Shown: positions 32,947 through 39,395, numbered from the stretch's first letter. The stretch: 39,976 nucleotides of DNA from SIG607 sp045605385 (GCA_045605385.1 JAZUPW010000044.1:1-39976), one strand, 5' to 3'. Made by a program: numbers and translations. Notes: generated by a model not told the origin, from the sequence alone.

Positions 32947-32976
32947 ATTTTAAAACCATGCTTTAATATGTGTCAA
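32947..32976 (-). promoter_or_regulatory. Leftward promoter of the initiator-like gene
   Basis: On the minus strand TTGACA (32976-32971) and TAAAAT (32952-32947) are separated by 18 bases, close to sigma-70 consensus. Transcription would begin near 32940, giving a leader of about 130 nt. The operator-like palindrome at 32988-33005 lies just upstream. Confidence 0.65.
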
Positions 32977-32978
32977 TA

Positions 32979-33034
32979 GGGGGTTATAACGTTAAAATTA
33001 ACGTTTTTAAACTTTATAAAGGGGGTTATAACGT
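32979..33034. promoter_or_regulatory. Operator-like repeats between divergent genes
   Basis: GGGGGTTATAACGT occurs twice, at 32979-32992 and 33021-33034, the second copy ending at the ATG of the gene at 33035. Between them AACGTTAA-AA-TTAACGTT (32988-33005) is a palindrome with 8-bp perfect arms. The arrangement suggests binding of one or both divergent gene products, with control over both directions. Confidence 0.65.
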
Positions 33035-33712
33035 ATGTACAAAGAATTAAAAATTTCAGAATTAGCAAGCATTTGGGGGACATCTGTTCCGACAACATGG
33101 AACCGGATCCGAAAAGAGGGCTTAACAACCTTTAAAAAGAAAGATGAGAACAATAAAGAAGTTAATTTTGTTACTATTTCGGACGATATTTTAAACAAGT
33201 ATATTAATAACGTTAATAATCTTGATAACAACCTTAATTATGAAGATATGTTAAACGTTAATAATGTTAATAACAATGTTGATAACCTTAAAATTGAACA
33301 AGAAAAGGCGTTTAACAAGGATGATATAAAGGACATAATAAACACAATAACAACGGTTAATAACGATTATAACGAAAGATTAACAACCTTAACAGACAGG
33401 TTAATAAACGCCGAAAGTAAACAGCTTCTTTTGGAAGATGCAAAACACCGGGAAGGTTATTATATTAACGAAATAAACGAATTAAAGAAAGAAAACAAGC
33501 TTAATAAACTTTATAACAAAGTTTTTATAGCCATTATAACGGTGTTGATATGTGGTATAACGTATTGTGTAACCGTTATAACTCTTTCAAAAAGTGTACA
33601 AATAGAACCGAAAAGTGCTCAAGTAAGTGAACAAGTAAGTGTACAAGTAGAACAACCAAAGGCAGAACAACCCAAGCCAGCTCCGGTTAAACAACCTGTA
33701 AGACGGCGTTAA
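33035..33712 (+). CDS. Membrane-anchored HTH/coiled-coil protein (partition-like architecture)
   Basis: 225 residues in four parts: a winged/MerR-like HTH (7-50: ISELASIWGTSVPTTWNRI), an Asn/Val-rich linker (58-85), a coiled coil (about 88-158), one transmembrane helix (163-183: VFIAIITVLICGITYCVTVI) and a Gln/Pro/Lys-rich outer tail. HTH plus long coiled coil is the plan of single-protein plasmid partition factors (pSK1 Par, KfrA) and of RacA; a membrane anchor is an added feature. GTTAATAA is repeated within its own gene (33212, 33257, 33266, 33356; GTTGATAA 33278). Function is inferred from architecture and place. A membrane-tethered transcription regulator is the alternative. Confidence 0.6.
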   Translation: MYKELKISELASIWGTSVPTTWNRIRKEGLTTFKKKDENNKEVNFVTISDDILNKYINNVNNLDNNLNYEDMLNVNNVNNNVDNLKIEQEKAFNKDDIKDIINTITTVNNDYNERLTTLTDRLINAESKQLLLEDAKHREGYYINEINELKKENKLNKLYNKVFIAIITVLICGITYCVTVITLSKSVQIEPKSAQVSEQVSVQVEQPKAEQPKPAPVKQPVRRR

Positions 33713-34302
33713 TTCTTAAAAGGATATGCGCATTTGTTTTTTCTGCAATAATCTTTAAGTTGTTCCGGGGTTTTCGGGATGAATCCGTTTTCCCAGATGT
33801 ACAAGATTCCATAATCGTTTTCATCTAAAAAATATTCTGCCGGAGCTGTTAAAAATTGTGGTGCCTGAGTTATTTCAATACTTAATTCCCGGTTTTCAAT
33901 TAAGTAGTTAAAAACATCGGGGATGTCTTTTATGGTGCATAAATATTGGTGATACGGCATATCAAAATATGTTATATATACCATGGGGTTTTGGCTGCTA
34001 AAGTTATCTGTAAATTCTTTTTGGCGATAATACATATTAACGCGTGCATTTTCCGTTAAAAATATATTATAAATTAGATCTGCAGAATAATTAGGAAACG
34101 CTTGTTTTAACTGTTTTTTACTTGTATGTTTTTCCCAGCGTTGCCATATCCACATAAGGACATTAAGTCTGTCAGCTTCCGGAATTTGCATAATTTCTTT
34201 ATATTTACAGACTATATTATAATTTCTGGCTAATGCATCAATTACTTTAGCCATTCCTTTTGTAGCATCAATAACAGGTATTTCTTTTTTTTTAAAAAAC
34301 AT
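33709..34302 (-). CDS. Unknown protein co-transcribed with the repressor
   Basis: 197 residues, starting 2 bases after the repressor stop, so it is expected to be expressed in lysogens. Soluble, aromatic-rich (MVYITYFDMPYHQYLCTI), no membrane segment, nuclease or metal motif recognised. Genes in this place are often exclusion or anti-phage functions. Its stop overlaps the stop of the convergent gene at 33712 (shared TTAA). Confidence 0.6.
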   Translation of the reverse strand: MFFKKKEIPVIDATKGMAKVIDALARNYNIVCKYKEIMQIPEADRLNVLMWIWQRWEKHTSKKQLKQAFPNYSADLIYNIFLTENARVNMYYRQKEFTDNFSSQNPMVYITYFDMPYHQYLCTIKDIPDVFNYLIENRELSIEITQAPQFLTAPAEYFLDENDYGILYIWENGFIPKTPEQLKDYCRKNKCAYPFKN

Positions 34303-34304
34303 AA

Positions 34305-34955
34305 TTATAATCTAAAACTAACATTTTTAATAACTTTACCAATTAACTTAAAATCAACATCGGCCAGCTGTTCTGCTGTAAGAATTTTTGTTGTACTACC
34401 AGATGGCGAATATCCTTTAATTTCAAGGTCATTGTTTATGAGAATTTGCATTTCACGGATCCAGAAACGTGTATTGTTCCGGGAAGTTGCAAAATATACA
34501 CCATTGCCCATAATGTAGTTCTGGGCTGTATCAACTATTAGGATATCGCCGCTACGAATCGGGTACCAATACCGTGTTAGTTTGTCACCTATCATTGGGA
34601 CAATACAAAGATGTTCGGCACTCATACCCCAAGCGTTTTCCACAATTTCTTTATCAAACCAACACGAAATTATTTTTGGGTTTTTTAATTCTTCCGGCAA
34701 TTCTTTCCAATAATTTATTTCTATTCTATCAAGTGGTAATGATAACATATTATCATATAATACGTTATCAGGTATTAATTTTATATGGTAATATTTTTCT
34801 ATTTTTTCAATTTCTTCATCATCAAAATTACTATTTCTATTTGCCCTTCCGGATATAGAAGTTTGAGCCAACCCCAAAATTTTACCGATTTCAGCCTGGC
34901 TGGGTTTATAATTTATTAAGTTTTGTAAACGGTCTAAAAGCGTGTCGTATCGCAT
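34305..34955 (-). CDS. CI-like repressor with S24-like domain lacking the Ser/Lys dyad
   Basis: 216 residues. Residues 16-45 form an XRE HTH (SQAEIGKILGLAQTSISGRA). The C-terminal half (about 115-205) has the LexA/S24 pattern, including SGDILIVDT (135-143). Where catalytic Ser is expected the sequence is GDKL (123-126), and where catalytic Lys is expected it is FWIRE (164-168). Self-cleavage after SOS induction is therefore unlikely. It should hold the prophage state by repressing the rightward promoter at 35005-35033. The ribosome site is weak. Confidence 0.85.
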   Translation of the reverse strand: MRYDTLLDRLQNLINYKPSQAEIGKILGLAQTSISGRANRNSNFDDEEIEKIEKYYHIKLIPDNVLYDNMLSLPLDRIEINYWKELPEELKNPKIISCWFDKEIVENAWGMSAEHLCIVPMIGDKLTRYWYPIRSGDILIVDTAQNYIMGNGVYFATSRNNTRFWIREMQILINNDLEIKGYSPSGSTTKILTAEQLADVDFKLIGKVIKNVSFRL

Positions 34956-35004
34956 AATACGTTGTTTCCTATCCTCTATTTAATGTATTCTAACCTATAA
35001 TCGA

Positions 35005-35033
35005 TTGACATATAATGTGTTATATGGTATATT
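35005..35033 (+). promoter_or_regulatory. Rightward early promoter with operator in the spacer
   Basis: TTGACA (35005-35010), 17-base spacer, TATATT (35028-35033). The spacer contains the palindrome ATATAA-TGTG-TTATAT (35010-35025, overlapping the last base of the -35 box). A repressor bound there would block polymerase. It drives the ribbon-helix-helix gene and possibly the early operon beyond. Confidence 0.75.
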
Positions 35034-35061
35034 GATACCGTAGCAAACGTTGGAGATCGAA

Positions 35062-35205
35062 ATGGTAAAAATACACATTAACATTCCAAAAGAAGTTAGG
35101 CAAAAACTAAAAGTTATTGCTGCTTCAAAAGATGTTTCTATGAACGCTCTTGTTGGAGATTTTATAGAACGTTGTTTATCAGAGATTAAAAAGGAAGCTG
35201 CTTAG
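35062..35205 (+). CDS. Ribbon-helix-helix (Arc/MetJ-like) protein (47 aa)
   Basis: ATG 35062 with TGGAG upstream. The 47 residues give a complete RHH fold: strand VKIHINIP, helix KEVRQKLKVIAASKD, helix SMNALVGDFIERCLSEI. It is the first gene from the early promoter and divergent from the repressor, the place of Cro, Arc or Apl-like factors. It could lower repressor synthesis or, as in plasmids, act as a CopG-like copy regulator. Confidence 0.8.
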   Translation: MVKIHINIPKEVRQKLKVIAASKDVSMNALVGDFIERCLSEIKKEAA

Positions 35206-35240
35206 TAGCACCCTCCCAATAATCTCTCTAACAAAATAAT

Positions 35241-35294
35241 AGCACGAACCCGGACAAAAAGCAAATTGCCCGATAGGTTAAACTGTGCTTTTTT
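35241..35294 (+). terminator. Terminator-like hairpin after the RHH gene
   Basis: AGCAC (35241-35245) pairs with GTGCT (35285-35289), with inner AACC/GGTT pairing, followed by TTTTTT. It is moderately strong and might end the RHH transcript early, leaving downstream early genes to read-through. Confidence 0.45.
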
Positions 35295-35393
35295 ACAAAA
35301 CTTAACTAGAACATTGAAAATAAAATAAAAACAAATCCTGTACATAAGACTTAACCAAAGTTGAGCGGTAAGGAACAATTTAATAGGTGCGTG

Positions 35394-35426
35394 GTTGCGC
35401 GCTCCCCTATCATTCGCAACGATAGG
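35394..35426 (+). ncRNA. Possible H-type pseudoknot
   Basis: GTTGCG (35394-35399) can pair with CGCAAC (35415-35420), and CCTATC (35406-35411) with GATAGG (35421-35426). The arms interleave in pseudoknot order. AGGTG/CACCT outside them could close the domain. Short helices only, so support is limited. Confidence 0.35.
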
Positions 35427-35605
35427 CTAACAACGTAATCACCTTAAGCACAGCGAACCGGGAAACAGAAGTTTCAAATGTGAGCAAGTTTTACTGTATT
35501 ACTTTAACAAATTTTTTACTAACCATACTCTTGCTCCATTTTGAGACTTTAACCGCTATTGAAGTACGGCAAGAAACAAATATATCCGAGATAGTTTGTA
35601 AGAAT

Positions 35606-35631
35606 CTTCCGGTGGGCAAGGTCACCGGAAG
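35606..35631 (+). ncRNA. 9-bp hairpin upstream of the early small genes
   Basis: CTTCCGGTG (35606-35614) and CACCGGAAG (35623-35631) form a perfect stem around GGCAAGGT. No T run follows, so it is not a terminator; it lies about 25 bases before the start of the 29-residue peptide. Confidence 0.55.
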
Positions 35632-35656
35632 TTAGCGGGAAGAAAGAGAGGTTTAT

Positions 35657-35746
35657 ATGGAAGAATTGAAAATAACAGTTATAACGGCACCTTTTTGGAT
35701 GCTATATGCGTACGTAATTTATTATTACTTTTTTATAGGGGGGTAG
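35657..35746 (+). CDS. Membrane peptide (29 aa)
   Basis: ATG 35657 behind GAGAGG. The 29 residues include one hydrophobic, Tyr-rich helix (VITAPFWMLYAYVIYYYFFI). The stop lies 2 bases before the next start. It may be a small membrane effector acting early in infection, or a leader for coupling. Confidence 0.5.
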   Translation: MEELKITVITAPFWMLYAYVIYYYFFIGG

Positions 35747-35748
35747 AG

Positions 35749-35943
35749 ATGAGAATTAACATTTTTAATTTTGGAAAAAAAGAAAATTGGAAAGAGGTTG
35801 AAAGTGTTTTGCACCAATTATGGTGTATGAATCAAACCAAACCAATATTCCCGAAGTGTTGCGATTTTGATTTTAAGAAACAATTAAAACATATAAAACA
35901 AAAATACACATATAAGGAAATTTGCGAAAAATTAAGTTTATAA
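35749..35943 (+). CDS. Hypothetical small basic protein
   Basis: 64 residues from ATG 35749, behind a GGGGGG-rich ribosome site. Basic and helical with a CC pair (FPKCCDFDFKKQLKHI). An upstream TTG in frame at 35695 lies inside the peptide gene and is less likely. Not recognised. A terminator follows at 35970. Confidence 0.6.
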   Translation: MRINIFNFGKKENWKEVESVLHQLWCMNQTKPIFPKCCDFDFKKQLKHIKQKYTYKEICEKLSL

Positions 35944-35969
35944 CCAGTAATTTTTTACTCTCATATTTA

Positions 35970-36014
35970 AGCGGCTCAGCTCTCATTGTTCTTAATCTAC
36001 CTGTGCCGCTTTTT
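35970..36014 (+). terminator. Terminator-like hairpin
   Basis: AGCGGC-T-CAG (35970-35979) pairs with CTG-T-GCCGCT (36001-36010) with one T-T mismatch, followed by TTTT. It separates the first early small genes from the recombination/replication genes. Confidence 0.65.
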
Positions 36015-36128
36015 CTTTAGAATTAGGCATACCGGGGCAATGCTTAAACGATAACTCTTTATTTATTTTTATTCCTGAGAATTGATATTGTGTACGCCCC
36101 GATTTTTTTAAAAGAAAGTGAGGTAATT

Positions 36129-36314
36129 ATGTACCCAAGTTATGATAACGGACTTGCAGCATATGAACGCGAGATTGATAGACTGTTCGAAGCTCAAGAA
36201 CACGGTTTTGATAGTTACGAAGAATATATTGAATCTGTTATGGATGATATCGGCAACAGGCAATATGACGAATGGAAAGATGATCAAATGCGCGCAGAAG
36301 AAAGAGGTCAATAA
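36129..36314 (+). CDS. Small acidic protein
   Basis: 61 residues from ATG 36129 with GAGG upstream. Acidic and helical (DGLAAYEREIDRLFEAQ, then YDEWKDDQMRAEERGQ), beginning MYPSYDNG. The next gene, overlapping by TAATG, begins with a similar YGYNDGY, so the two may be related. The leader before it (36031-36105) has CGGGGC/GCCCCG pairing followed by a T run, a possible attenuator. Not recognised. Confidence 0.6.
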   Translation: MYPSYDNGLAAYEREIDRLFEAQEHGFDSYEEYIESVMDDIGNRQYDEWKDDQMRAEERGQ

Positions 36315-36478
36315 TGTTTTACGGCTACAATGACGGTTACATGGGGTTAGCCTGGTATGAAGAAGACTTAGATCGTGCGTATCTTGAACAATTTATGGAG
36401 GTGGATAATGAAAATTCTGAATTGGAAAGAGGGAATGAAAATAAAACCCCCTTGTGCAATCCGAAATATGCCGATTGA
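36314..36478 (+). CDS. Small acidic protein
   Basis: 54 residues starting at a TAATG overlap, ending inside the RecE-like gene. The opening FYGYNDGYMGLAWYEEDLDRAYLE is similar in pattern to the preceding protein (YxNG..AxYEx.xDR). Its role is unknown. It carries the GGAGG that serves the RecE-like start. Confidence 0.55.
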   Translation: MFYGYNDGYMGLAWYEEDLDRAYLEQFMEVDNENSELERGNENKTPLCNPKYAD

Positions 36479-37412
36479 TGTATATCATAAACATCCGGCG
36501 TTATCGGAAAGCGGCCTTAAAACTTTATTAGATTGCCCGGCAAGGTATTATTACAAATATCTTTCCGGTGATTACGAACCAAAAGAACGACCAAGCTTTA
36601 AGATTGGGAAGGCTTGTCATAAATACATCCTTGAGGGTGAAAAAGCCTTTTATGAGGAATATTGGCACAATCCTTATTCTGATTTAACAAAAACGGAAAT
36701 CGTCAGATTGCTCCAGGATAAGTTCGGATATGATTGCTCGATAAAAAATTATCCGGTTTGCGATTTAACAGATATGTTATTAACAAGCGAGGGTATTGAA
36801 CAAAAAGCAATTCATTTAAACAAAAACGAATTAAACCAGGTTATCGGAACGGCAAGGGCTATAAAACAAAACAAAAAGGCTTATAATGCGTTTCATCAAA
36901 AAGGCGAAAGCGAAGTAAGTTTGTTTTGGATAGACGAAGAAACCGGGCTAATGCTAAAATGCCGCCCTGATTATTTACCAGCGAATCATTTATTGGTGCC
37001 AGATTATAAAACGTGCCAAAGCGTAAACCCGGAAGTGTTTTATGGCGATTTTATAAAATACGGTTACCATATAGAAGCTGCTATGTATATGAAGGGCATA
37101 AAGGCGGTATTTGGTGATGATGTTGAAACATTTTTCTTTGTGGCGCAAGAAAAAGAACCCCCGTATATAACACAAGTTTATATACCGGATGATGCAATAG
37201 TCACATATGGCGATAAGGCTGTCAGATTGGGGATTTATAAATTTTTAGAATGCAAAGAAAAAGGATTCTGGGGGACGTATTCCGAAGATGTTATTGAAAT
37301 GACAATAGCACCAAAGCCGGAAGATATGATTGGCAATTATGATCGTGACAATAGTATTTGTTATGCGCCCTTTTGGGTAGATAAAGAAATACTGAAATAT
37401 GAGGGAATATAA
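36408..37412 (+). CDS. RecE/exonuclease VIII-like PD-(D/E)XK nuclease
   Basis: 334 residues from ATG 36408 (GGAGG upstream). The pattern is that of RecE-type exonucleases: YHKHPALSESGLKTLLDCPARYYYKYL (landmarks SESGLKTLLDCPARYY), H71 in GKACHKYIL, D188 in KCRPDYL, and D199-x-K201 in VPDYKTC. It would digest one strand from DNA ends and leave single strands for the annealing protein encoded next door. Stop and next start are 1 base apart. Confidence 0.9.
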   Translation: MKILNWKEGMKIKPPCAIRNMPIDVYHKHPALSESGLKTLLDCPARYYYKYLSGDYEPKERPSFKIGKACHKYILEGEKAFYEEYWHNPYSDLTKTEIVRLLQDKFGYDCSIKNYPVCDLTDMLLTSEGIEQKAIHLNKNELNQVIGTARAIKQNKKAYNAFHQKGESEVSLFWIDEETGLMLKCRPDYLPANHLLVPDYKTCQSVNPEVFYGDFIKYGYHIEAAMYMKGIKAVFGDDVETFFFVAQEKEPPYITQVYIPDDAIVTYGDKAVRLGIYKFLECKEKGFWGTYSEDVIEMTIAPKPEDMIGNYDRDNSICYAPFWVDKEILKYEGI

Positions 37413-37413
37413 T

Positions 37414-38142
37414 ATGGACGAAAAAGAAATACAGGAAAAACTAAGCGCGCCGTTTTATCCTAATGAAATTGAATGGCGTATTGGAGCCACGAGCGCAGAT
37501 AAAAAAAGCGGTATTGCGCTTCCGTATATCACAAACCGGGCTATTATGAATCGGCTTGATGATATTTTCGGTATATGTGGCTGGAAAAACGAGTTTATAA
37601 TAACTGAAAAATCTAAAATTTGCGGATTATCATTATTTATAAACGCAGAATGGATAACTAAATATGATGGCGCAGATGATACAAATATTGAAGCTACAAA
37701 GGGCGGTATATCTAACGCCATGAAACGTGCGGCTGTTCAATGGGGAATAGGCAGATATTTATACAAGTTGCCCACGATGTGGGTGCCTATTGAACAATTT
37801 GGAAAATCGTACAGATTAAAAGGCAAACCACCGGAATTACCTAATTGGGCTTTACCAAAGCCGCTGCAAAAAGAAGTAAAAACATTTACAGAATACGAAG
37901 AAATAAAAATCCCTAAGCACATACAGGATATAATTTCTGCATTTGATGAATTTGGGGTTACTCAAGCTGATTTAGAGAACTATTTAAATAATTCGGCTTG
38001 TACATTTACAGATGAAGATATGGAAACATTAAGAGAATTGTATAAACGGCTTAAATATCGTGGGGAAGATAAAACAAACATATTTCCTACACGTAAACAA
38101 GCCAAAAATAAGGTACTAACAAAACAACTGGAGGACATGTAG
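37414..38142 (+). CDS. Rad52/22-like single-strand annealing protein
   Basis: 242 residues from ATG 37414 (GAGGGA upstream). KGGISNAMKRAAVQWGIGRYL (97-117; landmarks GGISNAMKRAA and QWGIGRYLY) is the Rad52/22 family signature. The N-terminal FYPNEIEWRIGATSADK agrees. It anneals single strands made by the RecE-like nuclease; the pair is a full recombination unit that can also circularise linear genomes. The C-terminal 90 residues are variable. Confidence 0.9.
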   Translation: MDEKEIQEKLSAPFYPNEIEWRIGATSADKKSGIALPYITNRAIMNRLDDIFGICGWKNEFIITEKSKICGLSLFINAEWITKYDGADDTNIEATKGGISNAMKRAAVQWGIGRYLYKLPTMWVPIEQFGKSYRLKGKPPELPNWALPKPLQKEVKTFTEYEEIKIPKHIQDIISAFDEFGVTQADLENYLNNSACTFTDEDMETLRELYKRLKYRGEDKTNIFPTRKQAKNKVLTKQLEDM

Positions 38143-38144
38143 AA

Positions 38145-38414
38145 ATGACACAAATCGGAGCCGCATGGCTGAAACAAAAAGAAACGGAAGACGGTAAAGA
38201 ATATTATTATTCTTTATCATTTGATGAAGCTATCTTACCTTTTGTTATAGACAAAAGTAAAAGGTTTGTACTCAGAGAAAATAAAAATCGTGAGAATAAC
38301 GACAAAGCACCACATTTTTATTTGGAAGTGTACATTCCGGATCCTACAAAGGCTAAAAAAGAAAATTTAACAGATCCAAACATTAAAAAGGAAAAAGAAA
38401 ATCTGGAGGAATAA
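38145..38414 (+). CDS. DUF736-like protein
   Basis: 89 residues. The opening IGAAWLKQKETEDGKEYYYSLSFD and later APHFYLEVYIPD follow the DUF736 pattern (IGAaW..., PdY.v). Such small proteins occur in phages and plasmids near single-strand DNA functions; the role is not established. A Lys/Glu tail follows. The stop overlaps the initiator start (TAATG). Confidence 0.7.
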   Translation: MTQIGAAWLKQKETEDGKEYYYSLSFDEAILPFVIDKSKRFVLRENKNRENNDKAPHFYLEVYIPDPTKAKKENLTDPNIKKEKENLEE

Positions 38415-39211
38415 TGGAAAACGAAACGATTGACGGGGGATATATTATTATCTCCCGCCAGATTTTAGATAGTGATATATGGTATAAATCACCGGCATAC
38501 TTAAAGATATTTTTATACATATTAGCAAAAGTGAATTACAAAAAAGGGAAATTAGACGTAGGCGAGGGATTTTTTAATTTTAGACGAGAAAAAATACCGG
38601 GCGTAACCTTATCACAAATTTACGAATTTTTGAGGTGGGCTAAGTCAGAAAATACAAACCAAACTTCCAACAAACCTCAAACAATTCTTACAACACAGAA
38701 AACAACACGGGGAACTATTATCAAAGTCAATAACTACGCACGTTATCAGGAACAAGAAAATTACAAAAACCAACACACTTACCAACACACAACCAACACA
38801 CAACCAACAAACTTCCAACACTATAACAAAAACAAGAAACAAGAAGAAAGTAGTATTAATCTCTCTCTCTCTAACAATATGCGTATAGGTAAGAGAGAGA
38901 GAGAAATACTTAAAACCTATTGCAAAAAAAATAATGTTCAAAATGCAAATGCTTATATCCGTAAGCTAATAGATAGTGGCGATGCTGCAATAATTTTGGA
39001 AGAAGAAAAAATCAGATTAGAAAAATTAGAGAAACGAAAACAAGAGTCGGTGCAAGAGATTGGTAAACCCGAAAATTCGGAAGAAACGGAGAAAGCATTC
39101 CAGGAAGCTAAAAAGGTTGTACAAATGATTTTCAAAAAAAGGGGGAGCAATGACATCACAAAAAGAGATAGTATTAGCGGAATTAAAGAAGCGACCGCTA
39201 ACAAATATTGA
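38414..39211 (+). CDS. Replication initiator (replisome-organiser-like)
   Basis: 265 residues behind GGAGG. The N-terminal GGYIIISRQILDSDIWYKSPAYLKIFLYILAKV and RREKIPGVTLSQIYEFLRW form a winged-helix domain like phage replisome organisers. Residues 115-150 are low-complexity Gln/Thr/Asn/His and are encoded by an 11-bp iteron array. Residues 163-189 (REILKTYCKKNNVQNANAYI landmark) match the leftward initiator-like protein at 32129. The C-terminus is charged coiled coil. Like lambda O, the gene probably contains its own origin. No phage helicase or loader is seen nearby. Confidence 0.75.
   Translation: MENETIDGGYIIISRQILDSDIWYKSPAYLKIFLYILAKVNYKKGKLDVGEGFFNFRREKIPGVTLSQIYEFLRWAKSENTNQTSNKPQTILTTQKTTRGTIIKVNNYARYQEQENYKNQHTYQHTTNTQPTNFQHYNKNKKQEESSINLSLSNNMRIGKREREILKTYCKKNNVQNANAYIRKLIDSGDAAIILEEEKIRLEKLEKRKQESVQEIGKPENSEETEKAFQEAKKVVQMIFKKRGSNDITKRDSISGIKEATANKY
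38770..38904. other. Candidate replication origin inside the initiator gene
   Basis: CCAACA starts at 38770, 38782, 38793, 38804 and 38815, spacing 12-11-11-11, about one helical turn each (CCAACACACAA twice exact). AT-rich DNA follows, then an exact 13-bp inverted repeat of TC/GA dinucleotides (38860-38872 and 38892-38904) around a 19-base AT-rich spacer. Degenerate CCAAACTT and CCAACAAACC copies lie upstream at 38659-38677. The lay-out is that of lambda-type origins. Confidence 0.6.
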
Positions 39212-39395
39212 GATACAGCAATTAGTATGTACGACGTGCCCACACTCGATTATTCGTAAAATACGGGCATATTATGGTTACGACAGTATAGAATCCGAAA
39301 AATGTTTCAAGAGATCAAAATATTACGATCATGAAGGCAAGGAACATACCAGTTTTAAAACCTGGGTAAAATACACCTGGAGGGGAGAGCAATGA
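39150..39395 (+). CDS. Small winged-HTH-like protein
   Basis: 81 residues from ATG 39150 (GGGGGAG upstream), overlapping the initiator gene by 62 bases in another frame. Residues 1-35 (SQKEIVLAELKKRPLTNIEIQQLVC) look like a short winged helix; the rest is basic and aromatic. Phages often have such proteins after their replication genes. Not recognised further. Confidence 0.6.
   Translation: MTSQKEIVLAELKKRPLTNIEIQQLVCTTCPHSIIRKIRAYYGYDSIESEKCFKRSKYYDHEGKEHTSFKTWVKYTWRGEQ

Larger units (their letters stand above)
35206..35656 (+). other. 450-base non-coding early leader
   Basis: No supported gene lies between the RHH gene and the peptide at 35657. The stretch holds a terminator-like hairpin (35241-35294), a possible pseudoknot (35394-35426), GAAAC-AGAA-GTTTC (35462-35475), GAGCAAG/CTTGCTC (35482-35488 with 35530-35536) and a 9-bp hairpin (35606-35631). 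GATAGG(T/C)TAA occurs at 35273 and 35421. Confidence 0.6.

Noticed and set aside
35341..35640. Group I intron in the non-coding leader
   Set aside because: Hairpins are present but I cannot place the P, Q, R and S core sequences, and no split gene flanks it.
36990..37175. Minus-strand reading frames within the RecE-like and other late genes
   Set aside because: They are shadows of real genes, have no ribosome sites and have implausible composition.
38770..38825. CCAACA repeats as a CRISPR array
   Set aside because: Units are 11-12 bp with no spacers and lie inside a coding gene; iterons fit better.
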